Source of the DNA: JAZDFC01 sp043808235
GTDB taxonomy: Bacteria > Bacteroidota > Ignavibacteria > Ignavibacteriales > Melioribacteraceae
Length of the DNA: 64,000 nucleotides
NCBI GenBank assembly: GCA_043808235.1
Contig: JAZDFC010000004.1
Coordinates: forward strand, 186,001 to 250,000
Direction of reading: 5' to 3'
The stretch's first letter is position 1; each line of letters begins with the position of its first letter. The notes beneath the pieces are model-generated. The model worked only from the letters and a program-made list of their open reading frames with translations, was not told the DNA's origin and ran no database searches. A program made the position numbers and the translations under genes. Of this stretch, positions 10,201 through 17,958 are shown piece after piece.

Positions 10201-10368
10201 AATATATCACTTATTAACAACGGCGATGGTTTCGCAAAAGATCAGGTGACAAATGGACAAGGATTAAAAAATATGAAAGAAAGAGCTGTTGGCCTGGGAG
10301 GTAAACTTGAAATATTCTCGGAACGAGGAGAAAATACCGAGGTATCATTTTCAGGAATACTACCCTGA
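7222..10368 (+). CDS. Propeller sensor histidine kinase (Reg_prop, Y_Y_Y, HisKA_3)
   Basis: The 1048-residue protein begins with a signal peptide (about 1-25) and a large periplasmic region of two-component regulator propeller repeats (for example GLAQNYVSVIYQDSEGYMWF), forming two beta-propellers up to about residue 690. A Y_Y_Y domain follows (about 705-790), then one transmembrane segment (about 810-830). The cytoplasmic kinase is HisKA_3 type: phospho-acceptor His858 in DFHDELGHR, N box near 965, and ATP-lid segments NNGDGF and GQGLKNM. The layout is that of Bacteroidota hybrid sensors, except that no receiver or AraC domain is fused. The partner is the NarL-type regulator 106 bases downstream. 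The ligand is unknown; in Bacteroides such propellers sense glycan fragments. Confidence 0.92.
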   Translation: MVRFLTHTSLIILFSLFLSKANLSQIKNLKFEHITAEDGLAQNYVSVIYQDSEGYMWFGTMEGLTRYDGYQYINYSHDQYNPNSLSDNLINAIYETEDSGEKILWIATSMGGLNKFYSDKERFAHYKGNTSNPKNINTNYISSICGGDDGIIWIGTAVGLFEMNLNYEIFTPFLIEDIDGRDGGIIKRIVSYKNQKFLVVNTVKGIYSFDIKSKKYSKLFSLKKAVIKDDVIKDCILEPGNDDVIWVGTKRNGLIRYDMSTGEVKNFWHNDKDAGSISDNFISALFIDEDSNLWVGYEHFGLSILNTEDWMTGKFSHYQHNANDKNSISNNSIFSITQDKSGVVWIGTNGGGVNKCNLHAIQFSHIQNNPTNANSLLDNNIWSIYQTKNKDKRILWLGSNLGLTRIERHTGEYVRYQNDPADPSSILPQSVRSIVQDSQGNLWIGNLDSGLSLLNQKTGVFNHYLRNRKKKTGMYSDEIYKIFEDADKNLWIASNNGGLEKFDYSKSEFTRIILAAGSDTSNWATTLYQDKAKTIWLGSWNYGLFGLPNDGSGKIFQFKNDPDDRSSISHNIVFAIQESKRVPGMLWIGTFGGGLNKFDVARKKFYTYTTKQGLCNNFIYAILEDEQGLLWISTNKGLSRFDPLTGVFKNYDTGDGLANIEFNLGAAYKSEEGELFFGGCNGVDHFYPGDFLNTIPPSVVLTGFKKFGQRVDTDVPIKSMKEIQLAYYENFIGFEFVALHYTNPKRNSYACKLENFDKDWNFIHSKGEIAYTNIPPGEYIFKIKAANSHGFWSPVKSIVVIIHPPFSKTWWFVAIVVVSGILVLFGIYKIRLKQIVKLNRVKTEERLKVQKKIATDFHDELGHRITSIVYKAKNIEAKIENNGEVKKELDCIINNASLLNEEMRQVVWEMDPQKESLFELLVNLKRFYDQLFDQDEIGFEIIGLSDEFNSIILTMEWRQNLSRIFKEALHNIKKHVKNCSEINLLVKVTGKELNISLINNGDGFAKDQVTNGQGLKNMKERAVGLGGKLEIFSERGENTEVSFSGILP

Positions 10369-10376
10369 GGGATAGT
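10359..10376. promoter_or_regulatory. Inverted repeat at the kinase stop, candidate regulator site
   Basis: ACTACCC-N4-GGATAGT spans the stop codon of the sensor kinase, about 100 bases before the regulator gene. Its reverse complement matches the site at 11184-11201 at 16 of 18 positions. Two near-identical imperfect palindromes flanking a NarL-type regulator gene suggest autoregulatory binding sites; the function is inferred. Confidence 0.4.
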
Positions 10377-10474
10377 TATTTTTTCATTTCCATTCATTTA
10401 GCTTTCGAGCGGAATTTATTTCGTGCAATTAGAAATTGTTTTTGTGTAGCATATTACTTCGGAGTGAGAGAATT

Positions 10475-11110
10475 ATGGAAGGAAAAAATATTTATGTGGC
10501 AGTTGTTGAGGATAAGGAAGAATACCGGAATATAATTGTCCGCGCAGTAAAATCTGCACCCGACATGAAATTAGTTGGTGTTTACGAAAATTGCAATTCG
10601 GCTTTTGAAGATTTTGAACAGAACTGTCCGGATGTATTACTTCTCGATATTGGATTGCCCGATATGCTCGGAACGGATTTTATTAGAGTTGTAAAGGATT
10701 CCTTTCCATCCGTTGAAATAATTATGCTAACTGTTTATGAAGATGACGATAATATTTTTAAATCCCTCAAAAACGGCGCTTCAGGATACATTTTAAAAGG
10801 TCCGGACATGAACCGGATATTGGAAGCTATTCGAAATGTATTTGAGGGCGGCGCGCCGTTAAGTATGCCTATTGCGTGTAAGATAGTTAAATATTTCCGC
10901 GAAGAGGATCATGAGAACAATCTCACTGTCCGCGAGCAGCAAATATTAAGTATGATATGCAAAGGCAAAAGCAACAAAGCTATTGCGGAGGAATTATTTG
11001 TTACCATCTCGAATATTAAATTTCATTGTAAAAACATTTATAAAAAGATGCAGGTAGGTAACAGGGTAGAAGCTATAGTGAAGGTGCAGATAATGAAGGA
11101 GTTTAAATAA
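10475..11110 (+). CDS. NarL/LuxR-family response regulator
   Basis: The receiver domain (residues 5-120) has the acidic pair Glu12/Asp13, phospho-acceptor Asp58 in VLLLDIGLPDM, the Thr switch in IIMLTVYED and Lys in GYILKGPD. A LuxR-type helix-turn-helix follows (about 150-208; LTVREQQILSMICKGKSNKAI). The frame is open to 10436, but the ATG at 10475 has GGAG ten bases upstream and gives a standard receiver start, so I prefer it (211 residues). It is the probable partner of the propeller kinase just upstream and is most similar within this window to the regulator at 52460-53125 (shared GGAP-SM-IA-K block between domains). Confidence 0.92.
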   Translation: MEGKNIYVAVVEDKEEYRNIIVRAVKSAPDMKLVGVYENCNSAFEDFEQNCPDVLLLDIGLPDMLGTDFIRVVKDSFPSVEIIMLTVYEDDDNIFKSLKNGASGYILKGPDMNRILEAIRNVFEGGAPLSMPIACKIVKYFREEDHENNLTVREQQILSMICKGKSNKAIAEELFVTISNIKFHCKNIYKKMQVGNRVEAIVKVQIMKEFK

Positions 11111-11183
11111 ACCGAGTCGCATTATTAGTTAAAAACATTACTCCTCCGGTTATTTCCATTCAAAATATTTCAACTTTGTGAAA

Positions 11184-11201
11184 ACTATCCCTTGGGGTAG
11201 T
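11184..11201. promoter_or_regulatory. Inverted repeat upstream of a -7 box, candidate operator
   Basis: ACTATCCC-TT-GGGGTAGT is an imperfect palindrome, nearly identical to the reverse complement of the site at 10359-10376. Its centre lies about 32 bases before the TAATTTTG box at 11224, where a NarL-type activator would be expected to sit. Nothing else is evident in the 281-base gap 11111-11391. Confidence 0.45.
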
Positions 11202-11223
11202 TACTAAAAAGCCACGTTTGTCT

Positions 11224-11231
11224 TAATTTTG
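11224..11231 (+). promoter_or_regulatory. Candidate -7 box for the small membrane protein gene
   Basis: TAATTTTG fits the TA-N2-TTTG consensus. It lies 160 bases before the start codon at 11392, leaving a long leader, and no good -33 TTG is present. A weak core promoter next to an inverted repeat would fit an activated promoter. Confidence 0.35.
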
Positions 11232-11391
11232 ATAGAGAGAGAATTAGTAAATATCTATAAAGGGAAAGAAATTATTTTTTATAGGGTGGCTACTTAGTTT
11301 AATAGGCGAAGCATTTATCCATTGAGTAATAAGTCAAATATTCACGAGCAAATTCTTAACGTTTTTACAAACAAATAAATGTGGTACTCGC

Positions 11392-11655
11392 ATGAGTCGG
11401 GAGTTAACAAAAAGTTCTTCGCTTGATAGCGTTTATCGGTCGATTGATAGATTCGTTATCAAACCCTTGTTAAACGGATTTTATGGGCTAACAGTTTTTT
11501 TAGTTGTACTCATTCTTACTAAACTAATATCGTTTTCTATTGGCAATATGAATGAATTTAAAGTCGATTTTGATGATTTGTCAATGTCATCAATTGGATT
11601 TTTGCTGTTTTTTATAATTAGGTTGCTTGAAAATTTTTCGAAAAAAATTAACTGA
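11392..11655 (+). CDS. Small membrane protein of unknown function
   Basis: An 87-residue protein with two predicted membrane segments (about 29-48, GFYGLTVFLVVLILTKLI, and 65-80, IGFLLFFIIRLLENF) joined by an acidic loop. I do not recognise the family. It is likely real: it follows a sensor kinase/regulator pair and a plausible regulated promoter, and ends shortly before a strong terminator at 11681-11736, so it forms a complete one-gene transcription unit. It may be the target of the upstream two-component pair, which has no other obvious target nearby. Confidence 0.6.
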   Translation: MSRELTKSSSLDSVYRSIDRFVIKPLLNGFYGLTVFLVVLILTKLISFSIGNMNEFKVDFDDLSMSSIGFLLFFIIRLLENFSKKIN

Positions 11656-11680
11656 GAGACGCACCCTCACAGTAAATAAT

Positions 11681-11736
11681 GTCTGCCGGCAAACTATGGT
11701 GGGTAAATGGCATTGTTTGCCCGGCGGACTTTTTTT
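11681..11736 (+). terminator. Rho-independent terminator after the small membrane protein
   Basis: Arms GTCTGCCGGCAAAC (11681-11694) and GTTTGCCCGGCGGAC (11715-11729) pair with one bulge and one mismatch around a 20-base loop, followed by seven T residues. Confidence 0.8.
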
Positions 11737-12011
11737 AGTCATCAGTAATCAGTTCGCAGTCATCAGTTCAAAAAAACTGCAATTAACTGCGGAAAAATCC
11801 ACAAAACTCAAATCACAAATAAAATCCAAACAACAAATCTCAAATGAAATTGCAATAATTAAACAATTTATCAATCAAGCTATGTAACCAACCAAATCCA
11901 GTATCAAGTAACCAGCATCCAGCAACCAGGTAACAAGCAACCAGAATAATTCGATTTTTCTTTCATCCTTCTTTTATTAACTTTCTGCCCCGAATAATAG
12001 AGCACATTCAA
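11737..12011. repeat. Low-complexity intergenic stretch before dnaG
   Basis: The gap contains degenerate tandem words: CAGT(A)ATCAGTTC-type units at about 11740-11775 and CAACCAG/TAACCAG-type units at 11885-11945. A 86-codon open frame across it (11627-11887) has no protein-like character and overlaps the preceding terminator. No promoter for dnaG could be recognised. Confidence 0.5.
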
Positions 12012-13871
12012 ATGCGAGTACCCGAAGAGAAAATTGAAGAAATACGCAGTTCCGCTAATATCGTTGATTTGATATCGGGATATGTGCAGTTAAAAAAGCG
12101 CGGAAGAAATTATATCGGTTTATGTCCCTTTCACACCGAAAAAACTCCATCTTTTACAGTCAGCGAGGACAAGCAGATTTATCATTGTTTCGGCTGCCAT
12201 GCTGGTGGTAATGTTTATAAATTTTTAATGGATTATAAAAGCCTTTCATTCATAGAAGCTGTGCAAGAGGTTGCAGATTATATTGGTATCCCCATCACTT
12301 ATGAAAAGGAAAGCGCTTACGGTAAAGATAGCGAGCAGGAAGTTTATTATGATATAAATACGGTTGCCACAAAATATTTTTCTGATATTTTATTGAATAA
12401 TATTGAAGCCGAACCTGCGCGGGATTATCTCGATCGGAGAAATATTAAACTTCCAACGCAAAAGTTATTTGGAGTTGGATATGCATTGCCCGATTGGGAA
12501 AAATTTGTGAACTTCATCGCAAATAAAGGCATCGATTTACGGAAAGCAAAAACACTTGGTTTAGTAGATACTAAGGATGACGGCGGGTATTACGACAAAT
12601 ACCGCGATAGAATTATATTCCCGATTTATTCGCCTAATGGTAGAGTGATTGCATTCGGTGGACGGGTACTTCAGGATTCTCCCAACGCCGCGAAATACCT
12701 CAATTCACCCGAATCAATTATTTATCTCAAACGAAGATCGCTTTACGGACTGTTCCATTCCAAAGAAGAAATAAGAAAACTCGACAGGGCAATTCTTGTT
12801 GAGGGTTACATGGATTTAATTTCACTGTTTCAGCACGGAGTTAAAAATGTAATCGCTTCCTCCGGAACATCATTAACAGAAGAACAAGCAACTTTACTGT
12901 CGAGATATACAAAAAATGTAATCGTGCTTTTTGATGCCGATACCGCCGGACAAAAAGCCTCGATGCGTAGTATCGAAATATTTCTGAAACAAGATTTCGA
13001 TGTAAAATTAGTATCACTTCCGCAAGGTGAAGACCCCGATTCGTTCATTCATAAATTTGGTAAAGTTGCCTTTGATGAATTGATTGCCGGGGCTAAACAT
13101 TTTCTTGAATATCAAACCGCGCAATTCGAAGCCGCGGGTAAATTCAGCGATCCGGCTCAGCAGACTGATGCAGTAAGAGAATTAGTAAAATCGGCGGCAT
13201 TGGTATCCGATGAATTGAAGCGGACCCTTCTAATAAAGTCGATTTCCAAAAAATTTAATCTCCGCGAAAAATTGATTGAGACTGAGTTGGAGAAATACTT
13301 AAATCAAATAAATCAAAGCAAAGAACGGGTGCAGGCGAGGACGGAAGCTGAAAAAACAGAAAATAAATCCGATAATAAGCGTAACGGAAATAGCAGTAAT
13401 GTTGCTCTTGAAAAAGAGATCGTCCGTTTAATGTTCACGGGCGATATTGAAATTTTGGATCAAATCTTCTTGTATGTCCGACCTGAAGAAATAGGCGATC
13501 CGGTTTGCATGAAAATCGGTACGACAGTTTACGATTCCTACCAGCGGGCAATAATTGCCCCGGCGGCTTTAATTGAATTATTCGAAGACGAAAAAATAAA
13601 ATCAATCGTATTTGATATGGTTTTTAGCGGTGAAAGTATTAGTAAGAAATGGGAAGAACGGACTGCAAGCGGAGTTATTGAAAAAGATAGTTTCAAACAT
13701 GCTTATGATACTATCAAAAAATACAGAATTGAAAAAGTAAATGAGCACATAAAAAGAATTACAACTGATATTTTAAAAACAAAAGATGAGCATGAGTTGT
13801 TCGATTTGATGAAAAAGAATGAAGAGTTGAATCAAGAGAAGAAGAAAATACTAAATGAAAAAACTGATTAA
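12012..13871 (+). CDS. dnaG: DNA primase
   Basis: DnaG makes RNA primers at the replication fork. The 619-residue protein has the CHC2 zinc finger (Cys38, His41, Cys59, Cys62; CPFHTEKTPSF and YHCFGCHAGG), the primase catalytic core with YRDRIIFPIYSPNGRVIAFGGR, and the TOPRIM motifs VEGYMD (Glu264) and LFDADTAG (Asp308, Asp310). A helical C-terminal region (about 470-619) would hold the DnaB-binding domain. Length is normal for the family. The next gene begins 15 bases after the stop, suggesting co-transcription. Confidence 0.96.
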   Translation: MRVPEEKIEEIRSSANIVDLISGYVQLKKRGRNYIGLCPFHTEKTPSFTVSEDKQIYHCFGCHAGGNVYKFLMDYKSLSFIEAVQEVADYIGIPITYEKESAYGKDSEQEVYYDINTVATKYFSDILLNNIEAEPARDYLDRRNIKLPTQKLFGVGYALPDWEKFVNFIANKGIDLRKAKTLGLVDTKDDGGYYDKYRDRIIFPIYSPNGRVIAFGGRVLQDSPNAAKYLNSPESIIYLKRRSLYGLFHSKEEIRKLDRAILVEGYMDLISLFQHGVKNVIASSGTSLTEEQATLLSRYTKNVIVLFDADTAGQKASMRSIEIFLKQDFDVKLVSLPQGEDPDSFIHKFGKVAFDELIAGAKHFLEYQTAQFEAAGKFSDPAQQTDAVRELVKSAALVSDELKRTLLIKSISKKFNLREKLIETELEKYLNQINQSKERVQARTEAEKTENKSDNKRNGNSSNVALEKEIVRLMFTGDIEILDQIFLYVRPEEIGDPVCMKIGTTVYDSYQRAIIAPAALIELFEDEKIKSIVFDMVFSGESISKKWEERTASGVIEKDSFKHAYDTIKKYRIEKVNEHIKRITTDILKTKDEHELFDLMKKNEELNQEKKKILNEKTD

Positions 13872-13886
13872 TAAATGTGAAGTGAA

Positions 13887-15371
13887 ATGAGAAAAATAAA
13901 AAATCCATCAATATTTGAAATCAATACGCGGGTTTGGTTAAAAAGATTTAACACATTGGAAAAAGAAGCCCGCATTTCAGATGTGCCCGATAGTTATTGG
14001 ACGGATCTTGCATTAAAAGGAATTGATTGTATTTGGCTGATGGGAATCTGGAAGACTTGTGAAAGTACTATTGAGAAATATTGCTTCGAAGATTTTCTTC
14101 AAAAGAATTATTCCAAAGCGTTGAAAGATTGGAAACCCGAAGATGTAATTGGGTCGCCTTTCGCTATTGATGTGTACGAAATTAATCCGGTTATTGGGGA
14201 TACTGAAAGTCTTCTTCAACTCAAAGCAAAATTAAATTCAATGGGCGTGAGATTAATACTTGATTTTATTCCGAACCATTTCAGCGCTGATACTTCCCTT
14301 TTAATAACGAATCCCGAAGTATTTCTTTCAGTACCAAAAGAATATTTTGATAGGGATCCGCATACTTATTTTAAACCGTTTGAAGAAAGTGAAATATATT
14401 TTGCACACGGACGCGATCCATTTTTTCCTGCATGGCGCGATACAGTGCAAGTAAACTATTTTAAAAGCGAAGCAAGAAATTTCATGATCGATACCCTAAA
14501 AAATCTTACTGTGCTTTGCGATGGTGTGCGATGTGATATGGCTATGTTAAATCTGACGAACACATTTCAGAACACATGGGGCGGTGTGCTTAGCAATAAC
14601 GGTTTCGAAAAACCGGAAGAGGAATTTTGGCAGATTGCAGTTAGTACAATTAAAAATATCAATCCTAACTTTTTATTTATTGCTGAAGTTTATTGGGATC
14701 TCGAATGGAGAATGCAGCAACTCGGTTTCGATTTTACTTATGATAAAAAATTAACCGATAGATTAGCATCGGCAGATATTTGGAGTATTAAAAGCCATCT
14801 TTATGCAGAGAAGGCATTCCAGGAAAGATCACTCCGATTTATTGAAAACCATGATGAAGAACGATCTATTGTGCTTTTCGGAAAAGAGAAATGCAAACCA
14901 TCTGCAGTAATTATAAGTACCTTACCCGGAATGCATCTTTACTTCGATGGTCAGTTCGAAGGGAAACGAATAAAGCTGCCTGTTCAACTTGGGCGGGAGC
15001 CGATTGAACAAAAAGCGGAATGCATGCCGACATTTTATTCCAGCCTTTTATTTGCTATTAAAGACGATGTATTTAAAAACGGTAACTGGAATCTTCTCGA
15101 ATGCGAATCGTCATGGCCGGGAAATACAGCGCATGGGAATATGTTTGCATGGCATTGGAATCTCGGTTACGAAAGTAGATTAGTTGTAGTTAATTATTCA
15201 GATAAAGTAGCAACATGCCGAATTAAATTAGACCTTACTGGTTACCCCGAAGAATTTAAAATGGTTGATCTTTTGAATCATAAAATTTATTATCGTTCCG
15301 CTGAAGAAGTGAACAGTCTCGATTTATATGTAGAATTGAAGTCATATCACAGCCACATATTTGCTTATTAG
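13887..15371 (+). CDS. GH13 alpha-amylase-family enzyme
   Basis: A cytoplasmic (no signal peptide) glycoside hydrolase family 13 protein of 494 residues. All four conserved regions are visible: LDFIPNH (126-131), GVRCDMAM with the nucleophile Asp217, FIAEVYW with the acid/base Glu267, and FIENHDEER with His322-Asp323. The barrel begins with IFEINTRVWL, as in a subset of GH13 proteins of uncharacterised specificity, and ends in a beta-sandwich domain C (about 410-494). Likely a maltodextrin or trehalose-type alpha-glucan enzyme; substrate and hydrolase versus transferase activity cannot be told. It follows dnaG by 15 bases. Confidence 0.9.
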   Translation: MRKIKNPSIFEINTRVWLKRFNTLEKEARISDVPDSYWTDLALKGIDCIWLMGIWKTCESTIEKYCFEDFLQKNYSKALKDWKPEDVIGSPFAIDVYEINPVIGDTESLLQLKAKLNSMGVRLILDFIPNHFSADTSLLITNPEVFLSVPKEYFDRDPHTYFKPFEESEIYFAHGRDPFFPAWRDTVQVNYFKSEARNFMIDTLKNLTVLCDGVRCDMAMLNLTNTFQNTWGGVLSNNGFEKPEEEFWQIAVSTIKNINPNFLFIAEVYWDLEWRMQQLGFDFTYDKKLTDRLASADIWSIKSHLYAEKAFQERSLRFIENHDEERSIVLFGKEKCKPSAVIISTLPGMHLYFDGQFEGKRIKLPVQLGREPIEQKAECMPTFYSSLLFAIKDDVFKNGNWNLLECESSWPGNTAHGNMFAWHWNLGYESRLVVVNYSDKVATCRIKLDLTGYPEEFKMVDLLNHKIYYRSAEEVNSLDLYVELKSYHSHIFAY

Positions 15372-15425
15372 CAGAAAATAATTGTTTTATTTTAGTGAGG
15401 ACATTATTTCTTTGTTGAGACTAAA

Positions 15426-15992
15426 ATGAAGAAAATCTATTTGTCATTTTTACTTATCTCGCTTGTGGCTTCTTGTTGTCCTTCAAGCAATGTATTGAAT
15501 GATATAAGGGCTTTCAAAGCGGATGACAAATATTTTTCTGCCGGGTTAAACTATCTGCATTTCGTAATTGAGACGTCCGATATCCCTCGAGTGGATAGCG
15601 TCTTTGTTCAAATGGTAAATGGTTATGAAATTCCCGTATCGGCAAAAGGGTGTACAGACGGTGTGTTTATTGGCGAATCGCCTTACGATGCTTATGATTA
15701 CAAACACGTAGTAAAACTCGAAATCAAAGATGAAAAAATTATTAATGTTGATTATGATGAAGTTAACCGGGAAAACGAAGGTAAAGAATCTGATGAAAAA
15801 TATAATGAAGAAATGAAAGAGTCCGGCTCCTCTCCATTGGAAGCATACCCCATTTATGAGAATACACTTTTCGAAAAACAAAACATGATGGATGTTGACG
15901 CGGTGAGCGGCGCTTCATATTCGTTGTATCGTTTCCGCTATGCGGTTATGGTTGCGTTGATGAAAGCAAGAATTGAAGCCGCTGAGAATTGA
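15426..15992 (+). CDS. Lipoprotein with FMN-binding-like domain
   Basis: A 188-residue lipoprotein: signal peptide ending LVAS-Cys17. The C-terminal part (about 75-185) resembles the FMN_bind domain, in which FMN is attached by ApbE to a Thr or Ser in an SGA(T/S) motif; here the motif is DAVSGASYSLYRFRYAV, with Ser at the attachment position. Related lipoproteins (PplA type) carry electrons in extracytosolic electron transfer. The N-terminal part is not recognised. The gene is closed by a strong terminator. The flavin assignment rests on one motif and overall layout, so it is tentative. Confidence 0.65.
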   Translation: MKKIYLSFLLISLVASCCPSSNVLNDIRAFKADDKYFSAGLNYLHFVIETSDIPRVDSVFVQMVNGYEIPVSAKGCTDGVFIGESPYDAYDYKHVVKLEIKDEKIINVDYDEVNRENEGKESDEKYNEEMKESGSSPLEAYPIYENTLFEKQNMMDVDAVSGASYSLYRFRYAVMVALMKARIEAAEN

Positions 15993-16006
15993 GATTCTTG
16001 TTTCTC

Positions 16007-16058
16007 AAATGCCCAACTTCTAACCGGAAATTCACAATTGAAAAGTTGGGCATTTTAA
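16007..16058 (+). terminator. Terminator after the FMN-binding-like lipoprotein
   Basis: Thirteen-base perfect arms AAATGCCCAACTT (16007-16019) and AAGTTGGGCATTT (16043-16055) around a 23-base loop, with a short T-run. Near-identical hairpins occur at 40031-40079 and, modified, at 18166-18198, so this is also a member of a repeated intergenic family. Confidence 0.7.
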
Positions 16059-16078
16059 AAATAATTCCAATGATAATT

Positions 16079-16105
16079 ACTCCCAGGTTTGCCAAACCCT
16101 GGAGG
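16079..16105 (-). terminator. CTCCAGGGTTTG-type hairpin beside a decayed sorting-domain end
   Basis: Arms around CCCAGGTTT and AAACCCTGG flank a short loop. The same hairpin family follows three intact T9SS cargo genes (18221, 36738, 40101). Here it follows the gene remnant at 16131-16245, supporting that the remnant and hairpin arrived together. Confidence 0.55.
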
Positions 16106-16130
16106 TCTCTTGCAATTATTACTTCAGTAA

Positions 16131-16245
16131 AATAAATTTCTTCGAAGCGGGTAATTTACCGCCATTCCATCGTCAAAGGTATATTCCACTCGTCAATCCG
16201 AATAGGTTTGGCTGACTGCAATTTGCGCTCTATTGTAATTCCATA
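16131..16245 (-). pseudogene. Decayed 3' end of a T9SS sorting-domain gene
   Basis: On the minus strand, just past the metallophosphoesterase stop, one frame reads NYGITIERKLQ, comparable with the NNYGFEIER segment that precedes the sorting domain in the intact cargo genes. In a second frame the stretch ends GKLPASKKFILLK-stop, matching the TKKLILLK ends of those proteins. The two pieces are in different frames and everything between them (about 150 residues in intact copies) is missing. This is a deletion-scarred remnant, or a lost sorting domain of the metallophosphoesterase itself. Confidence 0.6.
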
Positions 16246-16246
16246 A

Positions 16247-17926
16247 TTATCTTATCGCGGTTCCGTAATTCTGTATCTTAATCTGCATCTCGGCGCTTAA
16301 TGGTTTTACTAACTCCGCATTGTAAGAAGCATTATCCATTGGAAGTTTCATTATCTGGAATATCGCAATATCATACGAACGCGATTTTGCAGCAAGAGAT
16401 CCCTCTTTCATTGCGGGGTCAACGTTGGTTGCAAAAATTGAAATGGTGTTGTCACTGTTGCGAACAATCTCTAAAGTACGGAACTGCTGGGGGTAATCTC
16501 TTAATGAAGAAGTTTCTACTTGCCAGAAACCAAGTTCAGGTTTGGTGTCATCGGGTGATTTAAACACAGTAACTTTATTGCGATGAACATGTCCCGCTAT
16601 CCATAACATAAGATTTGGATAATTGTGAAGTTTGGTAATGAGGTCTGTTGCTGATACCGGAGAATGTCCTGTGTAACCAATAAGAGAAAGCGGTATATGT
16701 GCGGCAATAATCATCAACTGCCCCTCAGTCTGCCCCTTATCTAATTCGCTTACAAGCCAGTTAAGTCGTTCATCGTCAATATAGCCGTGCTCTAAAACAT
16801 ATAATTCGTCATCTCTTGGAGTATCATCAAGTACAATAACTTTGATGGGTAAATTCGCTTTTGGCATGAAAGTATAGCATCCAAAAACATTAGATTGCTG
16901 ACTGAATCCGTGTCCCGCAGGATTTGTGGATGAATTAAATAATTCGCTCTTCCATTCCTCTTTGGAAATATAATGGCGACTATAATCGGCTGCCGGTACT
17001 TTTGGAGGAGAGGAAAAATCACCGACCGGTCCTGCGCCAAAAATGTCTCCGTAAATTGTTCGTCCATTGATTGCACCCATATAGAAACCGCTACCGCCGA
17101 GTTCAAAAGGATCTCCCATGTTGATAATTTCTTCGCTAATATAAGTCTGCTGAATATAATTGTTCGCGGGCATTGTGCCGACAAATAAATGGTCGTGATT
17201 GCCAAGAACCTGGTACCATGGAATAGAACCATCAAGTCCTTCGGCTTTAAATTCATCTTGATAATCGTTATTTGCGCCGGGAACAGGATCATCATCCGCA
17301 CCTGAATCGGGATTAATAATTTTACCGTCAAGAACATCAATAAACCATCGGAGCTCGTTGTATTGATTACTATTGGAGTTGTCGCCGAGAGATATTCCGA
17401 AATCAAACTGCTTCTTTCTATTGAGAGCATTTACTGTTCGAATAGCAACATCCAGGACTTGAGTTGTATAGAGCATAGTAGATGAATATGCCGAAGGATT
17501 ATTTCCTTTGTAACCGAAATAGATTGCCTGTGCCGGAGTTTCTTCATCCATAATGTGGATATCGGTTATGGCAAAGAAGTTCAAAAGTCTTGCAGTATTT
17601 ACGGCTGACGCAGCGTTATAATTTGCGGGCATAAGATCCGTTCTCTTTTCATAAGGTAATCCCGCGCCATACTGCCAAACGCCATAACCATATTCCGAAT
17701 ATTTGGCAACCTCATACGGGAATATCTCAGGCGAAGTTGCAGGCACTGCAACAGGAATAATTGTTCTATCAACTGTTGTTAATGCATCCGAATCAATTAG
17801 GTCGTCGATTTGATCCGGAACACCTTCATTGCAAGCATTGATAAAAATAAATATAAAGCCCATTGCTATAAAAGTGTAAAACCAAATTATATTTTTCTTT
17901 TTAGAATTAGCTATTCTTTTTTGCAT
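16247..17926 (-). CDS. Calcineurin-like metallophosphoesterase lipoprotein
   Basis: A 559-residue exported phosphoesterase with a hydrophobic N-terminus ending at a possible lipobox Cys32 (INAC). Metal-ligand motifs are complete: Asp122 and His124 in TDIHIMDEE, Asp182 in SLGDNS, Asn243-His244 in LGNHDH, His410 in AAHIP, and His446/His448 in AGHVHRN. The spacing matches a large calcineurin-like family (TIGR03768-like) of unknown substrate. A remnant of a sorting domain lies just downstream (16131-16245). Its upstream region (17959-18261) is duplicated upstream of the cargo gene at 36799-39804, so both may share promoter elements. Confidence 0.88.
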   Translation of the reverse strand: MQKRIANSKKKNIIWFYTFIAMGFIFIFINACNEGVPDQIDDLIDSDALTTVDRTIIPVAVPATSPEIFPYEVAKYSEYGYGVWQYGAGLPYEKRTDLMPANYNAASAVNTARLLNFFAITDIHIMDEETPAQAIYFGYKGNNPSAYSSTMLYTTQVLDVAIRTVNALNRKKQFDFGISLGDNSNSNQYNELRWFIDVLDGKIINPDSGADDDPVPGANNDYQDEFKAEGLDGSIPWYQVLGNHDHLFVGTMPANNYIQQTYISEEIINMGDPFELGGSGFYMGAINGRTIYGDIFGAGPVGDFSSPPKVPAADYSRHYISKEEWKSELFNSSTNPAGHGFSQQSNVFGCYTFMPKANLPIKVIVLDDTPRDDELYVLEHGYIDDERLNWLVSELDKGQTEGQLMIIAAHIPLSLIGYTGHSPVSATDLITKLHNYPNLMLWIAGHVHRNKVTVFKSPDDTKPELGFWQVETSSLRDYPQQFRTLEIVRNSDNTISIFATNVDPAMKEGSLAAKSRSYDIAIFQIMKLPMDNASYNAELVKPLSAEMQIKIQNYGTAIR

Positions 17927-17958
17927 TTCATATCTGTCGTTTTAATAAATAAAGTTTT

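Noticed and set aside
11627..11887. 86-codon plus-strand open frame before dnaG
   Set aside because: It overlaps the end of the small membrane protein gene and a strong terminator, and its translation (K, Q, S-rich, built on low-complexity words) has no protein-like pattern.
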